NCBI GenBank assembly: GCA_963649145.1
Contig: CAVJGI010000001.1
Span: forward strand, 13,158-77,157
Direction of reading: 5' to 3'
DNA: 64,000 nt
Source of the DNA: SVKR01 sp963649145
Lineage (GTDB): Bacteria > Bacillota > Clostridia > Oscillospirales > Oscillospiraceae
The translations under genes were made by a program, and so were the position numbers. The notes beneath the pieces are model-generated. The model was not told the origin of the DNA and ran no database searches. It saw only the letters and a list, made by a program, of their open reading frames with translations. This document shows, piece by piece, positions 43,799 to 51,917 of the stretch. Numbering within the stretch: position 1 is the first letter of the stretch; the number at the start of each line of letters is the position of its first letter.

Positions 43799-44359
43799 TT
43801 ATGTGAATTGGTCTTGCGCTTTTTCATAGAGGGAGACGCTCGTCTCCCCGTCGGTCTCGTCGAGCTTCACGGAGACGACCTCGGTCGCCGCGGTGGGGAT
43901 GCTCTTGCCGATGTAGGTCGCCTTGATGGGCAGCTCCGCGTGGCCGCGGTCGATCATGCAGAAGAGCTGGATCCGCGCCGGTCTGCCGAGCGCCATCAGT
44001 GCGTCCATCGCGGCGCGCGCCGTGCGGCAGGTGAAGATCACGTCATCGACCAGAACGACCGTTTTGCCCGCAACGTCGAAGGGCACGCTCGTGCCGGAGA
44101 GGACCGGGGCGTCCGCGATCGTGGTGAGGTCGTCGCGGTAAAGGGTGATGTCCAGCTCACCGACGGGGACCTCCACGCCCTCAATGGTGCGGATGTTCTC
44201 CGCAAGGCGGCGGGCGAGCGGCACGCCGCGGGTGCGGATGCCGACGAGACAGAGGTTTTCAACGCCGTGGTTTTTCTCGATGATCTGGTGGGCGATGCGC
44301 ACGAGCGTGCGCTCAAAAGCCTGCCGGTCTAAGATCTGCGCCTTGAATCTCAGCTCCAT
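43799..44359 (-). CDS. pyrR: Bifunctional pyr operon regulator/uracil phosphoribosyltransferase PyrR
   Basis: PyrR binds pyr leader RNA when UMP is high and also has UPRTase activity. The 186 residues match from the N-terminal segment LDRQAFERTLVRIAHQI to the PRPP-binding loop. That loop reads VLVDDVIFTCRTARAAMDAL, where Bacillus has a glycine at the cysteine (TGRT). The leader upstream carries a PyrR-binding loop, so the gene is autoregulated together with uraA. Confidence 0.95.
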   Translation of the reverse strand: MELRFKAQILDRQAFERTLVRIAHQIIEKNHGVENLCLVGIRTRGVPLARRLAENIRTIEGVEVPVGELDITLYRDDLTTIADAPVLSGTSVPFDVAGKTVVLVDDVIFTCRTARAAMDALMALGRPARIQLFCMIDRGHAELPIKATYIGKSIPTAATEVVSVKLDETDGETSVSLYEKAQDQFT

Positions 44360-44384
44360 TTTGAAATCAAACCTCCGGATAATG

Positions 44385-44421
44385 AAAAAGACCCTGTCCC
44401 TCTCAAGGTAAGGACAAGGTC
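44385..44421 (-). terminator. Attenuator terminator of the pyr leader
   Basis: A ten-base-pair stem (44421-44412 with 44399-44390, one G-T pair) and TTTTT at 44389-44385 on the minus strand. It forms the OFF state of the PyrR switch. Confidence 0.85.
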
Positions 44422-44512
44422 AGACGAAAACGGCGCACGCCGTCTTTACGATCTTTTTAGTATCCTGACGCCTTGTCGGCCGCTCTGGACCGAATTAAAG
44501 AGGTCTTGTTCG
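44385..44512 (-). promoter_or_regulatory. PyrR-dependent attenuator leader
   Basis: Reading the minus strand, the PyrR-binding loop GGTCCAGAGCGGCC (44491-44478) comes first. The antiterminator arm GACAAGGCGTCAG (44477-44465) can pair with CTGACCTTGTC (44423-44413). That second arm is shared with the terminator stem GACCTTGTCC (44421-44412) / GGACAGGGTC (44399-44390), followed by TTTTT. PyrR-UMP binding should favour the terminator and lower pyrR-uraA expression. Confidence 0.88.
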
Positions 44513-44519
44513 ATTACAA

Positions 44520-44548
44520 ACTTTAGCACAGGATATAGGATTTGTCAA
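44520..44548 (-). promoter_or_regulatory. Promoter of pyrR-uraA
   Basis: TTGACA (44548-44543), a 17-base spacer and TAAAGT (44525-44520), with an extended -10 TGC, on the minus strand. Confidence 0.82.
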
Positions 44549-44681
44549 CAGGAAATTTACAAAATTTTGATTTTTTCTTTTTCTTTGTGAAAAGATGCAA
44601 AAATGATGCCGATCCGCGCGGAAGGTGATGCAATTTTGGTTTAAACTGCGGGCAGAGATGAAACAAAGGAGGGCTTCGGCG

Positions 44682-45446
44682 ATGACGGAACAGATGCACC
44701 CGCCGGTGAAACGGCGCAGAAAGGGGAGAGCGGGGATCGTTTTTCTCCTGCTGCTCGCGCTTCTGGCGGCAGCCGTGCTCTGCTCCCCGGCGTAGCTGCG
44801 CAAGCGCGTTTATGTGGAGCTCTCCTCCCTGCGCTACCCGGACGACGTGCTCGCCCTTGCGCGCAGCAACCCGGATGCGCTCAATTATGTGCTCGGCTGG
44901 ACGAAGGGCATTGAGGGCGACTATTCCCCGGACGCCATCGACCTCTCCGCCGACGTGACGCCCGGCGAAACGCCGCTGCTGCTCCAGTGGGACGCGCGCT
45001 GGGGCTACGCGACTTACGGCACGAATGTGATGGGGCTCGCCGGCTGCGCGCCGACCTGCCTTTCCATGGCGGTCGTCGGTCTGCGCGGCGACCTCAGCGC
45101 CAATCCGCTCGCCGTCGCGCGCTATAGCGAGAGTCAGGGCTGGTATGTCCCCGGCGTCGGCACCGCGTGGGATCTTCTCAGCGACGGTGCGGCGCATTTC
45201 GGGCTCAGCGCGGAGCGGCTGGAGCCGACGCGCGAGAACATGCTCGCCGCGCTGGACGGCGGAAAAGTGCTCATCGCGAGCATGCTTCCCGGCGACTTCA
45301 CGAGTGCGGGCCACTTCATCGTCATCTCCGGCTACGAGACCGAGGGCTTCCGCGTCCTCGACCCGAACAGCCCGACAAGGAGCGCCAAGCTCTGGGGCTA
45401 CAGCGTCCTGAAGGACCAGATCGCCGCGGTGTGGGCGTATTCATAA
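44682..45446 (+). pseudogene. C39-family peptidase, interrupted by an in-frame TAG
   Basis: A strong ribosome site (AAAGGAGG at 44666-44673) precedes ATG 44682, which opens a basic stretch and one membrane segment (IVFLLLLALLAAAVLC). TAG follows at 44793-44795, codon 38. The same frame then continues open for 216 codons as a C39-like cysteine peptidase domain: PLLLQWDARWGYATYG, GCAPTCLSM with the likely catalytic cysteine, GHFIVISGY with the histidine, and DPNSP. Without the TAG it would be a normal 254-codon anchored protein. The peptidase part has no start with its own ribosome site (GTG 44814 lacks one). It may be a young pseudogene, a readthrough gene or a sequence error. Confidence 0.8.
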
Positions 45447-45455
45447 AATAGAATG

Positions 45456-45490
45456 AAGTCCGCCCCCGGCAGCGCCGGGGACGGACTTTT
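45456..45490. terminator. Terminator between the C39 gene and glnS
   Basis: AAGTCCG-C-CCCCGGC (45456-45470) pairs with GCCGGGG-A-CGGACTT (45474-45488), loop AGC, then TT. It lies between convergent genes and may serve both. Confidence 0.8.
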
Positions 45491-45495
45491 CAACA

Positions 45496-47163
45496 TTATT
45501 TCTTAAAGCTGTCCTTCAGCGCAACGGCGCGGTTGAACACGAGGTGTCCGGGCGCGCTGTCGCGGTTGTCTACGCAGAAATAGCCGAGGCGCAGGAACTG
45601 GAAGGAGGCGGGAGCGGCGGCGTCGCCGAGCATTTTTTCCAGCTTGCAGCCGGTCAGCACTTCGAGGGAATCCGGATTCAGGCAGGCGAGATAATCCTTG
45701 TCCGCGCCGTCCGGATCGGGATCGGAGAAGAGATTGCCGTAAAGCCGGACCTCGGCGTCCACGGCGGTCGCGGCATCCACCCAGTGGAGCGTCGCGCCCT
45801 TGACCTTGCGGCCGTCGGCGGGGTCTCCGCCGCGGGATTCCGGGTCATAGGTGCAGAGCACCTCTGTGACATTGCCCGCCTCGTCCTTGACGCACCCGGT
45901 GCAGCGGATGAGATACGCACCCTTGAGGCGGCACTCCGCGCCCTCCGGCGTCAGGCGCTTATACTTGGGGACAGGCACCTCCATAAAGTCGTCCGCCTCG
46001 ATCCAGAGGTGGCGGGAGAAGCTGACCTGCCGGGTCCCGGCGTCGGGATCGTTCGGGTTATTCTCCACCTCAAGCAGCTCGCTCTCGCCTTCGGGATAGT
46101 TCGTGACGGTGAGCTTCACAGGGCGGAGGACCGCCATGGCGCGCTGGGCGTGGTCGTTCAGGTCCTCGCGCAGACAGTGCTCAAGGAAGGCGTATTCCAC
46201 CGTGCTCGGCACCTTGGCGACGCCGATGCGCTCGCAGAAATTGCGGATGGACGCCGGTGTATAACCGCGGCGGCGCAGACCGCAGAGCGTCGGCATGCGG
46301 GGATCGTCCCACCCGGAGACAAGACCCTCCTCGACCAGACGGCGCAGCTTGCGCTTGCTCATGACCGTGTGGTCGATGCCGAGACGCGCAAACTCAATCT
46401 GGCGCGGCTTGCAGGGGACGGAGACGTTATTCACGACCCAGTCATAGAGCGGGCGGTGGTCCTCATACTCCAGCGAGCAGAGCGAGTGGGTGATGCCCTC
46501 CAGCGCGTCCTGAATGGGGTGGGCGAAGTCATACATCGGGAAGATGCACCACTTCGTACCCTGCCGGTGGTGCTCAATATAGCGGATGCGGTAGAGCACG
46601 GGGTCGCGCATGTTGAAGTTGCCGCTTTCGAGGTCGATCTTCGCGCGCAGGGTGTATTTGCCCTCCGGGAACTCGCCGTTTTTCATGCGCTCGAAGAGGT
46701 CGAGGCTCTCCTCGATGGGGCGGTCGCGCCACGGGGAGCGCGCCGGGGTGCTCACGTCGCCGCGGTATTCGCGGAACTGCTCCGGTGTCAGCTCGCAGAC
46801 ATAGGCGAGACCCTTCTTGATGAGCTCGACGGCGTATTCATAATCCTTATCAAAATAGTCGGAGCCGAAGAAAAAGCGGTCGCCCCAGTCAAAGCCCAGC
46901 CAGTGGATGTCCTGCTGGATGGCTTCCACATACTCCTCGTCCTCCTTGGCGGGGTTCGTGTCGTCCATGCGCAGGTTGCAGAGCCCGCCGAACTTTTCCG
47001 CGGTGCCGAAGTCGATGCACAGCGCCTTGCAGTGGCCGATGTGCAGATAGCCGTTCGGTTCGGGCGGGAAGCGGGTGTGGACCTGCATACCTTCAAAGCG
47101 CCCGCCGGGGGCGATGTCCTCCCGGATATACTCGTGGATAAAGTTGCTGCTGCTTTCTTCCAT
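45496..47163 (-). CDS. glnS: Glutamine--tRNA ligase
   Basis: GlnRS charges tRNA-Gln directly, whereas many Firmicutes use GluRS plus the GatCAB amidotransferase. The 555-residue class I enzyme has HIGH (41-44) within EPNGYLHIGHCKAL, NLRMDDTNP, and the MSK motif in TVMSKRKL near residue 270. The anticodon-binding beta-barrels fill the C-terminal half. Monocistronic, with its own promoter back-to-back with that of valS. Confidence 0.97.
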   Translation of the reverse strand: MEESSSNFIHEYIREDIAPGGRFEGMQVHTRFPPEPNGYLHIGHCKALCIDFGTAEKFGGLCNLRMDDTNPAKEDEEYVEAIQQDIHWLGFDWGDRFFFGSDYFDKDYEYAVELIKKGLAYVCELTPEQFREYRGDVSTPARSPWRDRPIEESLDLFERMKNGEFPEGKYTLRAKIDLESGNFNMRDPVLYRIRYIEHHRQGTKWCIFPMYDFAHPIQDALEGITHSLCSLEYEDHRPLYDWVVNNVSVPCKPRQIEFARLGIDHTVMSKRKLRRLVEEGLVSGWDDPRMPTLCGLRRRGYTPASIRNFCERIGVAKVPSTVEYAFLEHCLREDLNDHAQRAMAVLRPVKLTVTNYPEGESELLEVENNPNDPDAGTRQVSFSRHLWIEADDFMEVPVPKYKRLTPEGAECRLKGAYLIRCTGCVKDEAGNVTEVLCTYDPESRGGDPADGRKVKGATLHWVDAATAVDAEVRLYGNLFSDPDPDGADKDYLACLNPDSLEVLTGCKLEKMLGDAAAPASFQFLRLGYFCVDNRDSAPGHLVFNRAVALKDSFKK

Positions 47164-47205
47164 AGTTGCGTTCAGCTCCTGTCACTTTCAAAAATGAATG
47201 GAAAT

Positions 47206-47234
47206 ATTATACACGCGACTGCCGGATTTTGCAA
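47206..47234 (-). promoter_or_regulatory. Promoter of glnS
   Basis: TTGCAA (47234-47229), a 17-base spacer and TATAAT (47211-47206) on the minus strand. Confidence 0.78.
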
Positions 47235-47241
47235 TCCCCGC

Positions 47242-47270
47242 TTGACAAAAGAGAGAAGAAAATTTATAAT
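47242..47270 (+). promoter_or_regulatory. Promoter of the valS T-box transcript
   Basis: Consensus TTGACA (47242-47247), a 17-base spacer and TATAAT (47265-47270). It is separated from the glnS -35 box by seven bases, so the two promoters are back-to-back. Confidence 0.88.
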
Positions 47271-47276
47271 GGCAGG

Positions 47277-47540
47277 GTCAAAGGCTTGGAAGGACAGGAG
47301 TAATCCTGATTTCGCGGGGCAAAGAGAGGGCGCGGCTTGGTGGAAAGCGCCCGTCCGCGGCGGGATGAAGGTCGGTCCGGAGCCGCCGGGGTGAACGTCA
47401 GGAAGTAAGCCCGGCCGGGTCTTCCCGTTACAGAAAAGCAATGAGAGCCGCGCGCATTTTTCGCGCGGAATTCAGGTGGTACCGCGCTGATTTTCGGGCG
47501 CCCTGAAGCGGAAGCATTCTCCGCTTCGGGGCGCTTTTTG
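47277..47540 (+). promoter_or_regulatory. T-box riboswitch (tRNA-Val) upstream of valS
   Basis: The leader ends with the T-box AGGTGGTACCGCG (47474-47486), whose UGGU can pair with the 3' end of an uncharged tRNA with discriminator A. The likely specifier is GUC (Val) at 47397-47399, after GUGAAC, as expected for valS. A GGCUUGGUGGAAAG-type stem I segment lies at 47333-47346. The terminator at 47498-47539 completes the switch. Uncharged tRNA-Val should allow read-through into valS. Confidence 0.92.
47498..47539 (+). terminator. T-box terminator before valS
   Basis: GCGCCCTGAAGCGG (47498-47511) pairs with CCGCTTCGGGGCGC (47521-47534), then TTTTT. Confidence 0.9.
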
Positions 47541-47581
47541 TTTCTGCAAAAAATACTTCAGATATCAGGAGTGAACAAAAA

Positions 47582-50206
47582 ATGAAAGAACTGCCAAAGG
47601 TGTATGAGCCCCAGACCGTGGAAAAGCGCATCTACGAGTTCTGGGAAAAGGGCGGCTATTTTGAGGGCAAGCCCGACAAGGCGAAAAAGCCGTTTTCCAT
47701 CGTCATGCCGCCCCCGAACGTCACGGGCCAGCTCCACATCGGACACGCGCTCGACTGCACGCTTCAGGACATTCTGACCCGCTATAAGCGCATGCAGGGC
47801 TATGCCGCCGTCTGGGTGCCGGGAACGGACCACGCTGGCATCGCCACCCAGATCAAGGTGGAGGAGGACCTGCGCGTAAACGAAGGGCTCACGCGCTATG
47901 ATCTCGGACGCGAGAAGTTTTTGGAGCGCGTCTGGGACTGGAAGGAAAAATACGGCAACCGTATCGTTGAGCAGCAGAAGAAGATGGGTGCGAGCTGCGA
48001 CTGGAGCCGCAGCCGCTTCACGATGGACGAAGGCTGCTCCCGCGCCGTGCGCGAGGCGTTCTGCTCCCTCTACGAAAAGGGGCTCATCTATAAGGGCAGC
48101 CGCATCATCAACTGGTGCCCCCACTGCCTGACCGCCCTCAGCGACGCGGAGGTCGAATACGTCGATAAGCCGGGTCACCTCTGGTATATCCGCTATCCGC
48201 TCGCCGACGGCAGCGGCGACGTGACCGTCGCCACCACCCGTCCGGAGACGATGCTGGGCGACACCGGCGTCGCCGTCAACCCCGGCGACCCGAATCTGCG
48301 CCACCTTGTGGGCAAAAAGTGCATCCTCCCGCTCGTCGGCAGAGAGATCCCCATCGTCGGCGACGAATACTGCGAGATCGGCTTCGGCACCGGCGCGGTC
48401 AAGATGACCCCGGCGCATGACCCTAACGACTTTGAGGTCGGTCTGCGCCATAATCTGGAGGTCATCCGCGTCATCGCCGATGACGGCACCATGAACGAAA
48501 ACGCCGGCGCTTACGAGGGACTTGACCGCTACGCCTGCCGCAAGCAGATCGTCGAGGACCTCGACGCGCAGGGCTATCTCGTCAAGACCGAGGACTACAG
48601 CCACAATGTCGGCACCTGCTACCGCTGCCACAACGACGTGGAGCCGCTCATCTCCGCCCAGTGGTTCGTCAAGATGCAGCCGCTCGTGAAGGAAGCCATC
48701 CGCACCGTCCGCGACGGCGAGGTGAACTTCGTCCCCGAACGCTTTACCAAGACCTATATGAACTGGATGGAGAACTGCCACGACTGGTGCATCTCCCGCC
48801 AGCTCTGGTGGGGTCACCAGATCCCGGCATGGTACTGCGCCGACTGCGGCCACATCACCGTCAGCCGCACGGACGCATGCCAGTGCGAAAAGTGCGGCAG
48901 CAAAAACATCACCCGCGAGGAGGACGTGCTCGACACGTGGTTTTCCAGCGCGCTCTGGCCCTTCTCCACGCTCGGCTGGCCCGATAAGACCGAGGAGCTG
49001 GACTACTGGTATCCCACGAGCGTGCTCGTGACGGGCTACGACATCATCTTCTTCTGGGTCGCGCGCATGATCTTCTCCGGCATGGAGCAGATGAAGGAGC
49101 ACCCGTTCGACACCGTGTTCATCCACGGCATCGTGCGCGACAGCCTCGGCAGAAAGATGAGCAAGTCTCTCGGCAACGGCATCGACCCGCTTGAGATGGC
49201 GGAAAAATACGGCGCGGACGCGCTGCGCTTCAACCTCATCACCGGCAACAGTCCCGGCAACGACATGCGCTTTTACACCGAAAAGTGCGAGGCGATGCGC
49301 AACTTCTGCAACAAGATCTGGAACGCGAGCCGCTTCGTCATGATGAACCTCACGGTGGAGGAGAACGTCCTGCCTACCCGCCTCGAGCTGGAGGACAAGT
49401 GGATCCTCAGCAAGCTGAACGACACCGTGAAGGCGGTCTGCGAGAACCTCGACAAGTATGAGCTCGGCGTCGCCGCCGCGAAGATCTACGACTTTATCTG
49501 GGACGATTTCTGCGACTGGTATATCGAGCTCACGAAGCCCCGGCTTCAGGGCGAGGACGCACAGGCGAAGCTCGGCGCGCAGCATGTGCTGCTCTATGTC
49601 CTGACCGATATCCTGAAGCTGCTGCACCCGTTCATGCCCTTCATCACGGAGGAGATCTGGCAGGCGCTGCCCCACGAGGGCGAGGCGCTTATCGCCGCGG
49701 AGTATCCGAAGTATCGCGCCGATCTCTGCTTTGCCGAGGACGAGGCGAACTTCGAGATGGTCATGGAGGCGATCCGCGCCGTCCGCGCCCGCCGCGCGGA
49801 GATGAACGTGCCGCCCTCCCGCCGCAGCCACCTCATCATCGCGACGGACGCGCCGACTGCGTTTGAAAGCGGCGCGGCGTATATCCGCAAGCTCGCTTAC
49901 GCCGAGACAGTTCAGATCACCGACGCCGCCCCGGAGGACACCGCGGGCATGGTCTCCGTCGTCACCGGACGCGCCAGAATGTTCATGCCGATGGCGGACC
50001 TCGTCGATTTTGAAAAGGAGCGCGCCCGCATCGCGAAGGAGCTCGCGAACGCGGAAAAGCAGCTCGCCGGACAGAACGCCAAGCTCGCGAACGAAAACTT
50101 CGTCGCCCGCGCCCCGGAAGCGGTCGTAAACGCCGAGCGCGAGAAGAAAGCCAAGCTCGAAGCGCTGATCGAAAACCTGAACGAAAGCCTGAAGAATCTG
50201 GGCTGA
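47582..50206 (+). CDS. valS: Valine--tRNA ligase
   Basis: ValRS charges tRNA-Val. The 874-residue class I enzyme shows HIGH (52-55) in NVTGQLHIGHALD, the CP1 editing domain (TTRPETMLGDTGVAV, AHDPNDFEVG), and KMSKS (525-529). A C-terminal coiled coil (VDFEKERARIAKELANAEKQ) ends it. It is controlled by the T-box leader directly upstream. Confidence 0.98.
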   Translation: MKELPKVYEPQTVEKRIYEFWEKGGYFEGKPDKAKKPFSIVMPPPNVTGQLHIGHALDCTLQDILTRYKRMQGYAAVWVPGTDHAGIATQIKVEEDLRVNEGLTRYDLGREKFLERVWDWKEKYGNRIVEQQKKMGASCDWSRSRFTMDEGCSRAVREAFCSLYEKGLIYKGSRIINWCPHCLTALSDAEVEYVDKPGHLWYIRYPLADGSGDVTVATTRPETMLGDTGVAVNPGDPNLRHLVGKKCILPLVGREIPIVGDEYCEIGFGTGAVKMTPAHDPNDFEVGLRHNLEVIRVIADDGTMNENAGAYEGLDRYACRKQIVEDLDAQGYLVKTEDYSHNVGTCYRCHNDVEPLISAQWFVKMQPLVKEAIRTVRDGEVNFVPERFTKTYMNWMENCHDWCISRQLWWGHQIPAWYCADCGHITVSRTDACQCEKCGSKNITREEDVLDTWFSSALWPFSTLGWPDKTEELDYWYPTSVLVTGYDIIFFWVARMIFSGMEQMKEHPFDTVFIHGIVRDSLGRKMSKSLGNGIDPLEMAEKYGADALRFNLITGNSPGNDMRFYTEKCEAMRNFCNKIWNASRFVMMNLTVEENVLPTRLELEDKWILSKLNDTVKAVCENLDKYELGVAAAKIYDFIWDDFCDWYIELTKPRLQGEDAQAKLGAQHVLLYVLTDILKLLHPFMPFITEEIWQALPHEGEALIAAEYPKYRADLCFAEDEANFEMVMEAIRAVRARRAEMNVPPSRRSHLIIATDAPTAFESGAAYIRKLAYAETVQITDAAPEDTAGMVSVVTGRARMFMPMADLVDFEKERARIAKELANAEKQLAGQNAKLANENFVARAPEAVVNAEREKKAKLEALIENLNESLKNLG

Positions 50207-50224
50207 TAAAAACTATATACCTTC

Positions 50225-50260
50225 CCGCCGCTGCATTTTTTGCAGCGGCGGTTTTCTTTT
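50225..50260 (+). terminator. Terminator after valS
   Basis: CCGCCGCTGCA (50225-50235), loop TTTTT, TGCAGCGGCGG (50241-50251), then TTTTCTTTT. Confidence 0.9.
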
Positions 50261-50326
50261 GACAAATTTTTCCGCATATATCTGCTACCATCGGCATAGC
50301 GACTTTGAAAAGGAGGCGATGCGCGC

Positions 50327-50659
50327 GTGAAGGTGTTTTCCGCGTATCAGAACGGACGGCTCACGATCTATCTGACGGGGGAGCTGGATCACCATGAGGT
50401 GAAAAAATCCATGAGCGTGATCGAAAATCTGCTGGATGAATATATGCCGCGGGAGTGTGTGCTGGATCTCGGCTCGCTGAGCTTTATGGACTCGTCCGGC
50501 ATCGCGCTGATCTTAAAGCTGCACCGGCGGCTTTCGGAGACGGGCGGCGGCGCGTGGGTGGAAAACGCCGCGTCGCAGCCGGCCAAGGTGCTCTGCGCCG
50601 CGGGGATCGGACGGATCGTGAAGATCGGCATCGCAAAGGAGGCACAGGAGGCGAGATGA
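50327..50659 (+). CDS. spoIIAA: Anti-sigma factor antagonist SpoIIAA
   Basis: SpoIIAA releases sigma-F from SpoIIAB in the forespore. The 110-residue STAS protein has LDLGSLSFMDSSGIALILKL, with the phosphorylatable serine in DSSG. GTG 50327 is the start: AAAAGGAGG at 50308-50316 is ten bases upstream, while the nearby ATG at 50319 opens only a three-codon frame. First gene of the spoIIA operon; no clear promoter was found, though a lone TTGACA lies at 50259-50264. Confidence 0.95.
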   Translation: MKVFSAYQNGRLTIYLTGELDHHEVKKSMSVIENLLDEYMPRECVLDLGSLSFMDSSGIALILKLHRRLSETGGGAWVENAASQPAKVLCAAGIGRIVKIGIAKEAQEAR

Positions 50660-51093
50660 AAAGCAGCAACTACATAAAGCTGGAATTTCCCGGAAAAAGC
50701 GCGAACGAGGGGCTCGCGCGCAGCGCTGTGGCGGCGTTCGCCGCCCAACTGGACCCGACGATCGACGAGCTCGGCGACATCAAGACCGCCGTCAGCGAGG
50801 CGGTGACGAACGCGATCGTCCACGCTTATCCGAACCAGATCGGCACCGTGTGGCTGCGCGTTCGGCTGCTGGGGGAGGAGTATCTGGAGATCACGGTGAA
50901 GGACAAGGGGCGCGGGATCGAGGACGTTGAGCGCGCCCGCCAGCCGCTTTTCACCACCGGCGGCGAGGACCGGAGCGGTATGGGCTTTACCATTATGGAG
51001 AGCTTCATGGACAAAATGCGCGTGAAAAGCGCGCCGGGCAAGGGCACGACCGTGACGCTGCTGCGCCGCATCCGAAGGAAGCGCGAGGCGTGA
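50656..51093 (+). CDS. spoIIAB: Anti-sigma F factor SpoIIAB
   Basis: SpoIIAB binds and inhibits sigma-F and phosphorylates SpoIIAA. The 145-residue GHKL kinase has the N-box DIKTAVSEAVTNAIVHAYP, DKGRGI, the flexible lid region with FTTGGEDRSGMGF, and GTTVTL. It overlaps spoIIAA (ATGA) and sigF (GTGA), so the three are tightly coupled. Confidence 0.97.
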   Translation: MKSSNYIKLEFPGKSANEGLARSAVAAFAAQLDPTIDELGDIKTAVSEAVTNAIVHAYPNQIGTVWLRVRLLGEEYLEITVKDKGRGIEDVERARQPLFTTGGEDRSGMGFTIMESFMDKMRVKSAPGKGTTVTLLRRIRRKREA

Positions 51094-51812
51094 CGGAGCG
51101 GCTGGACACCCCGGTGCTCATCGCGGCGTCCCAAGCCGGGGACGGCGAGGCGACGGCGCGGCTCGTGGAGGAGAACAGCGGGCTTATCTGGTCCGTGGCG
51201 CGGCGCTTTTTCGGGCGCGGTGCGGAGCCGGACGACCTCTATCAGCTTGGCTGCGTCGGCTTCCTGAAGGCGGTCGCCGGCTTTGATACGGCGTTCGGCA
51301 CCCAGTTTTCCACCTACGCCGTGCCGAAGATCTCCGGCGAGATCCGCCGCTTTCTGCGCGACGACGGACCGGTCAAGGTCAGCCGCGGGCTGAAGGAGCA
51401 GGCACAGCGCATCCGCGCGGCGCGCTCTGCGCTGGAGCAGCGCCTCGGCAGGGAGCCTTATCTCAGCGAGATCGCGGCGGAGACCGGCATTTCGCCGGAG
51501 GACATCGCCGCCGCGGAGACCGCCGCCGGACCGACGGAATCGCTCCAGCGCGAGAGCGAGGACGGCTTCACGCTTGAACACGTCCTCGGCGACTACGGCG
51601 CGGAGGAGCGGCTCATCGAGCGCTTTGCACTCTCAGAGGCGATCGACGCCCTCGGCGAGCGGGAGCGGAAGCTCATCTCGCTGCGCTTTTTCCACGGGCT
51701 TACGCAGGACAAGACCGCCCGTATCCTCGGCGTCTCGCAGGTGCAGGTCTCGCGCTTAGAGCGCCGTGCGCTGGCGTTTTTGCGCGAAAGGCTCGGAGCG
51801 GGGGAGAACTGA
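51090..51812 (+). CDS. sigF: RNA polymerase sporulation sigma factor SigF
   Basis: Sigma-F directs the first forespore-specific transcription. The 240-residue sigma-70 protein has region 2 (LIWSVARRFFGRGAEPDDLYQLGCVGFLKA, about 32-61), region 3 and region 4 with GLTQDKTARILGVSQVQVSRLERRA. GTG 51090 overlaps the spoIIAB stop. A terminator follows, so spoVA genes are not in this operon. Confidence 0.96.
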   Translation: MTERLDTPVLIAASQAGDGEATARLVEENSGLIWSVARRFFGRGAEPDDLYQLGCVGFLKAVAGFDTAFGTQFSTYAVPKISGEIRRFLRDDGPVKVSRGLKEQAQRIRAARSALEQRLGREPYLSEIAAETGISPEDIAAAETAAGPTESLQRESEDGFTLEHVLGDYGAEERLIERFALSEAIDALGERERKLISLRFFHGLTQDKTARILGVSQVQVSRLERRALAFLRERLGAGEN

Positions 51813-51853
51813 AAAGCGGGGACTGCGCATGATACGCGGTCCCCGCTTTCGTT
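51813..51853 (+). terminator. Terminator of the spoIIA operon
   Basis: AAAGCGGGGAC (51813-51823) pairs perfectly with GTCCCCGCTTT (51839-51849) around a 15-base loop, then CGTTT. Confidence 0.82.
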
Positions 51854-51857
51854 TGCC

Positions 51858-51886
51858 TTGCCTTTCGCGGAAAAATAGAGTATAAT
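51858..51886 (+). promoter_or_regulatory. Promoter of pcrA
   Basis: TTGCCT (51858-51863), a 17-base spacer and TATAAT (51881-51886), 32 bases before the start codon. Confidence 0.8.
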
Positions 51887-51917
51887 GTCCCGGAAATCAA
51901 AATTTTTGGGAGACGCT

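Noticed and set aside
44793..44795. Pyrrolysine or another recoded amino acid at the TAG of the C39 gene
   Set aside because: The family is not a methylamine methyltransferase, no downstream stimulatory structure is evident, and no pyl genes are in the window.
50259..50300. A sigma-A or sigma-H promoter for the spoIIA operon
   Set aside because: TTGACA at 50259-50264 has no acceptable -10 box at 16-19 bases, and no convincing sigma-H pattern was found.
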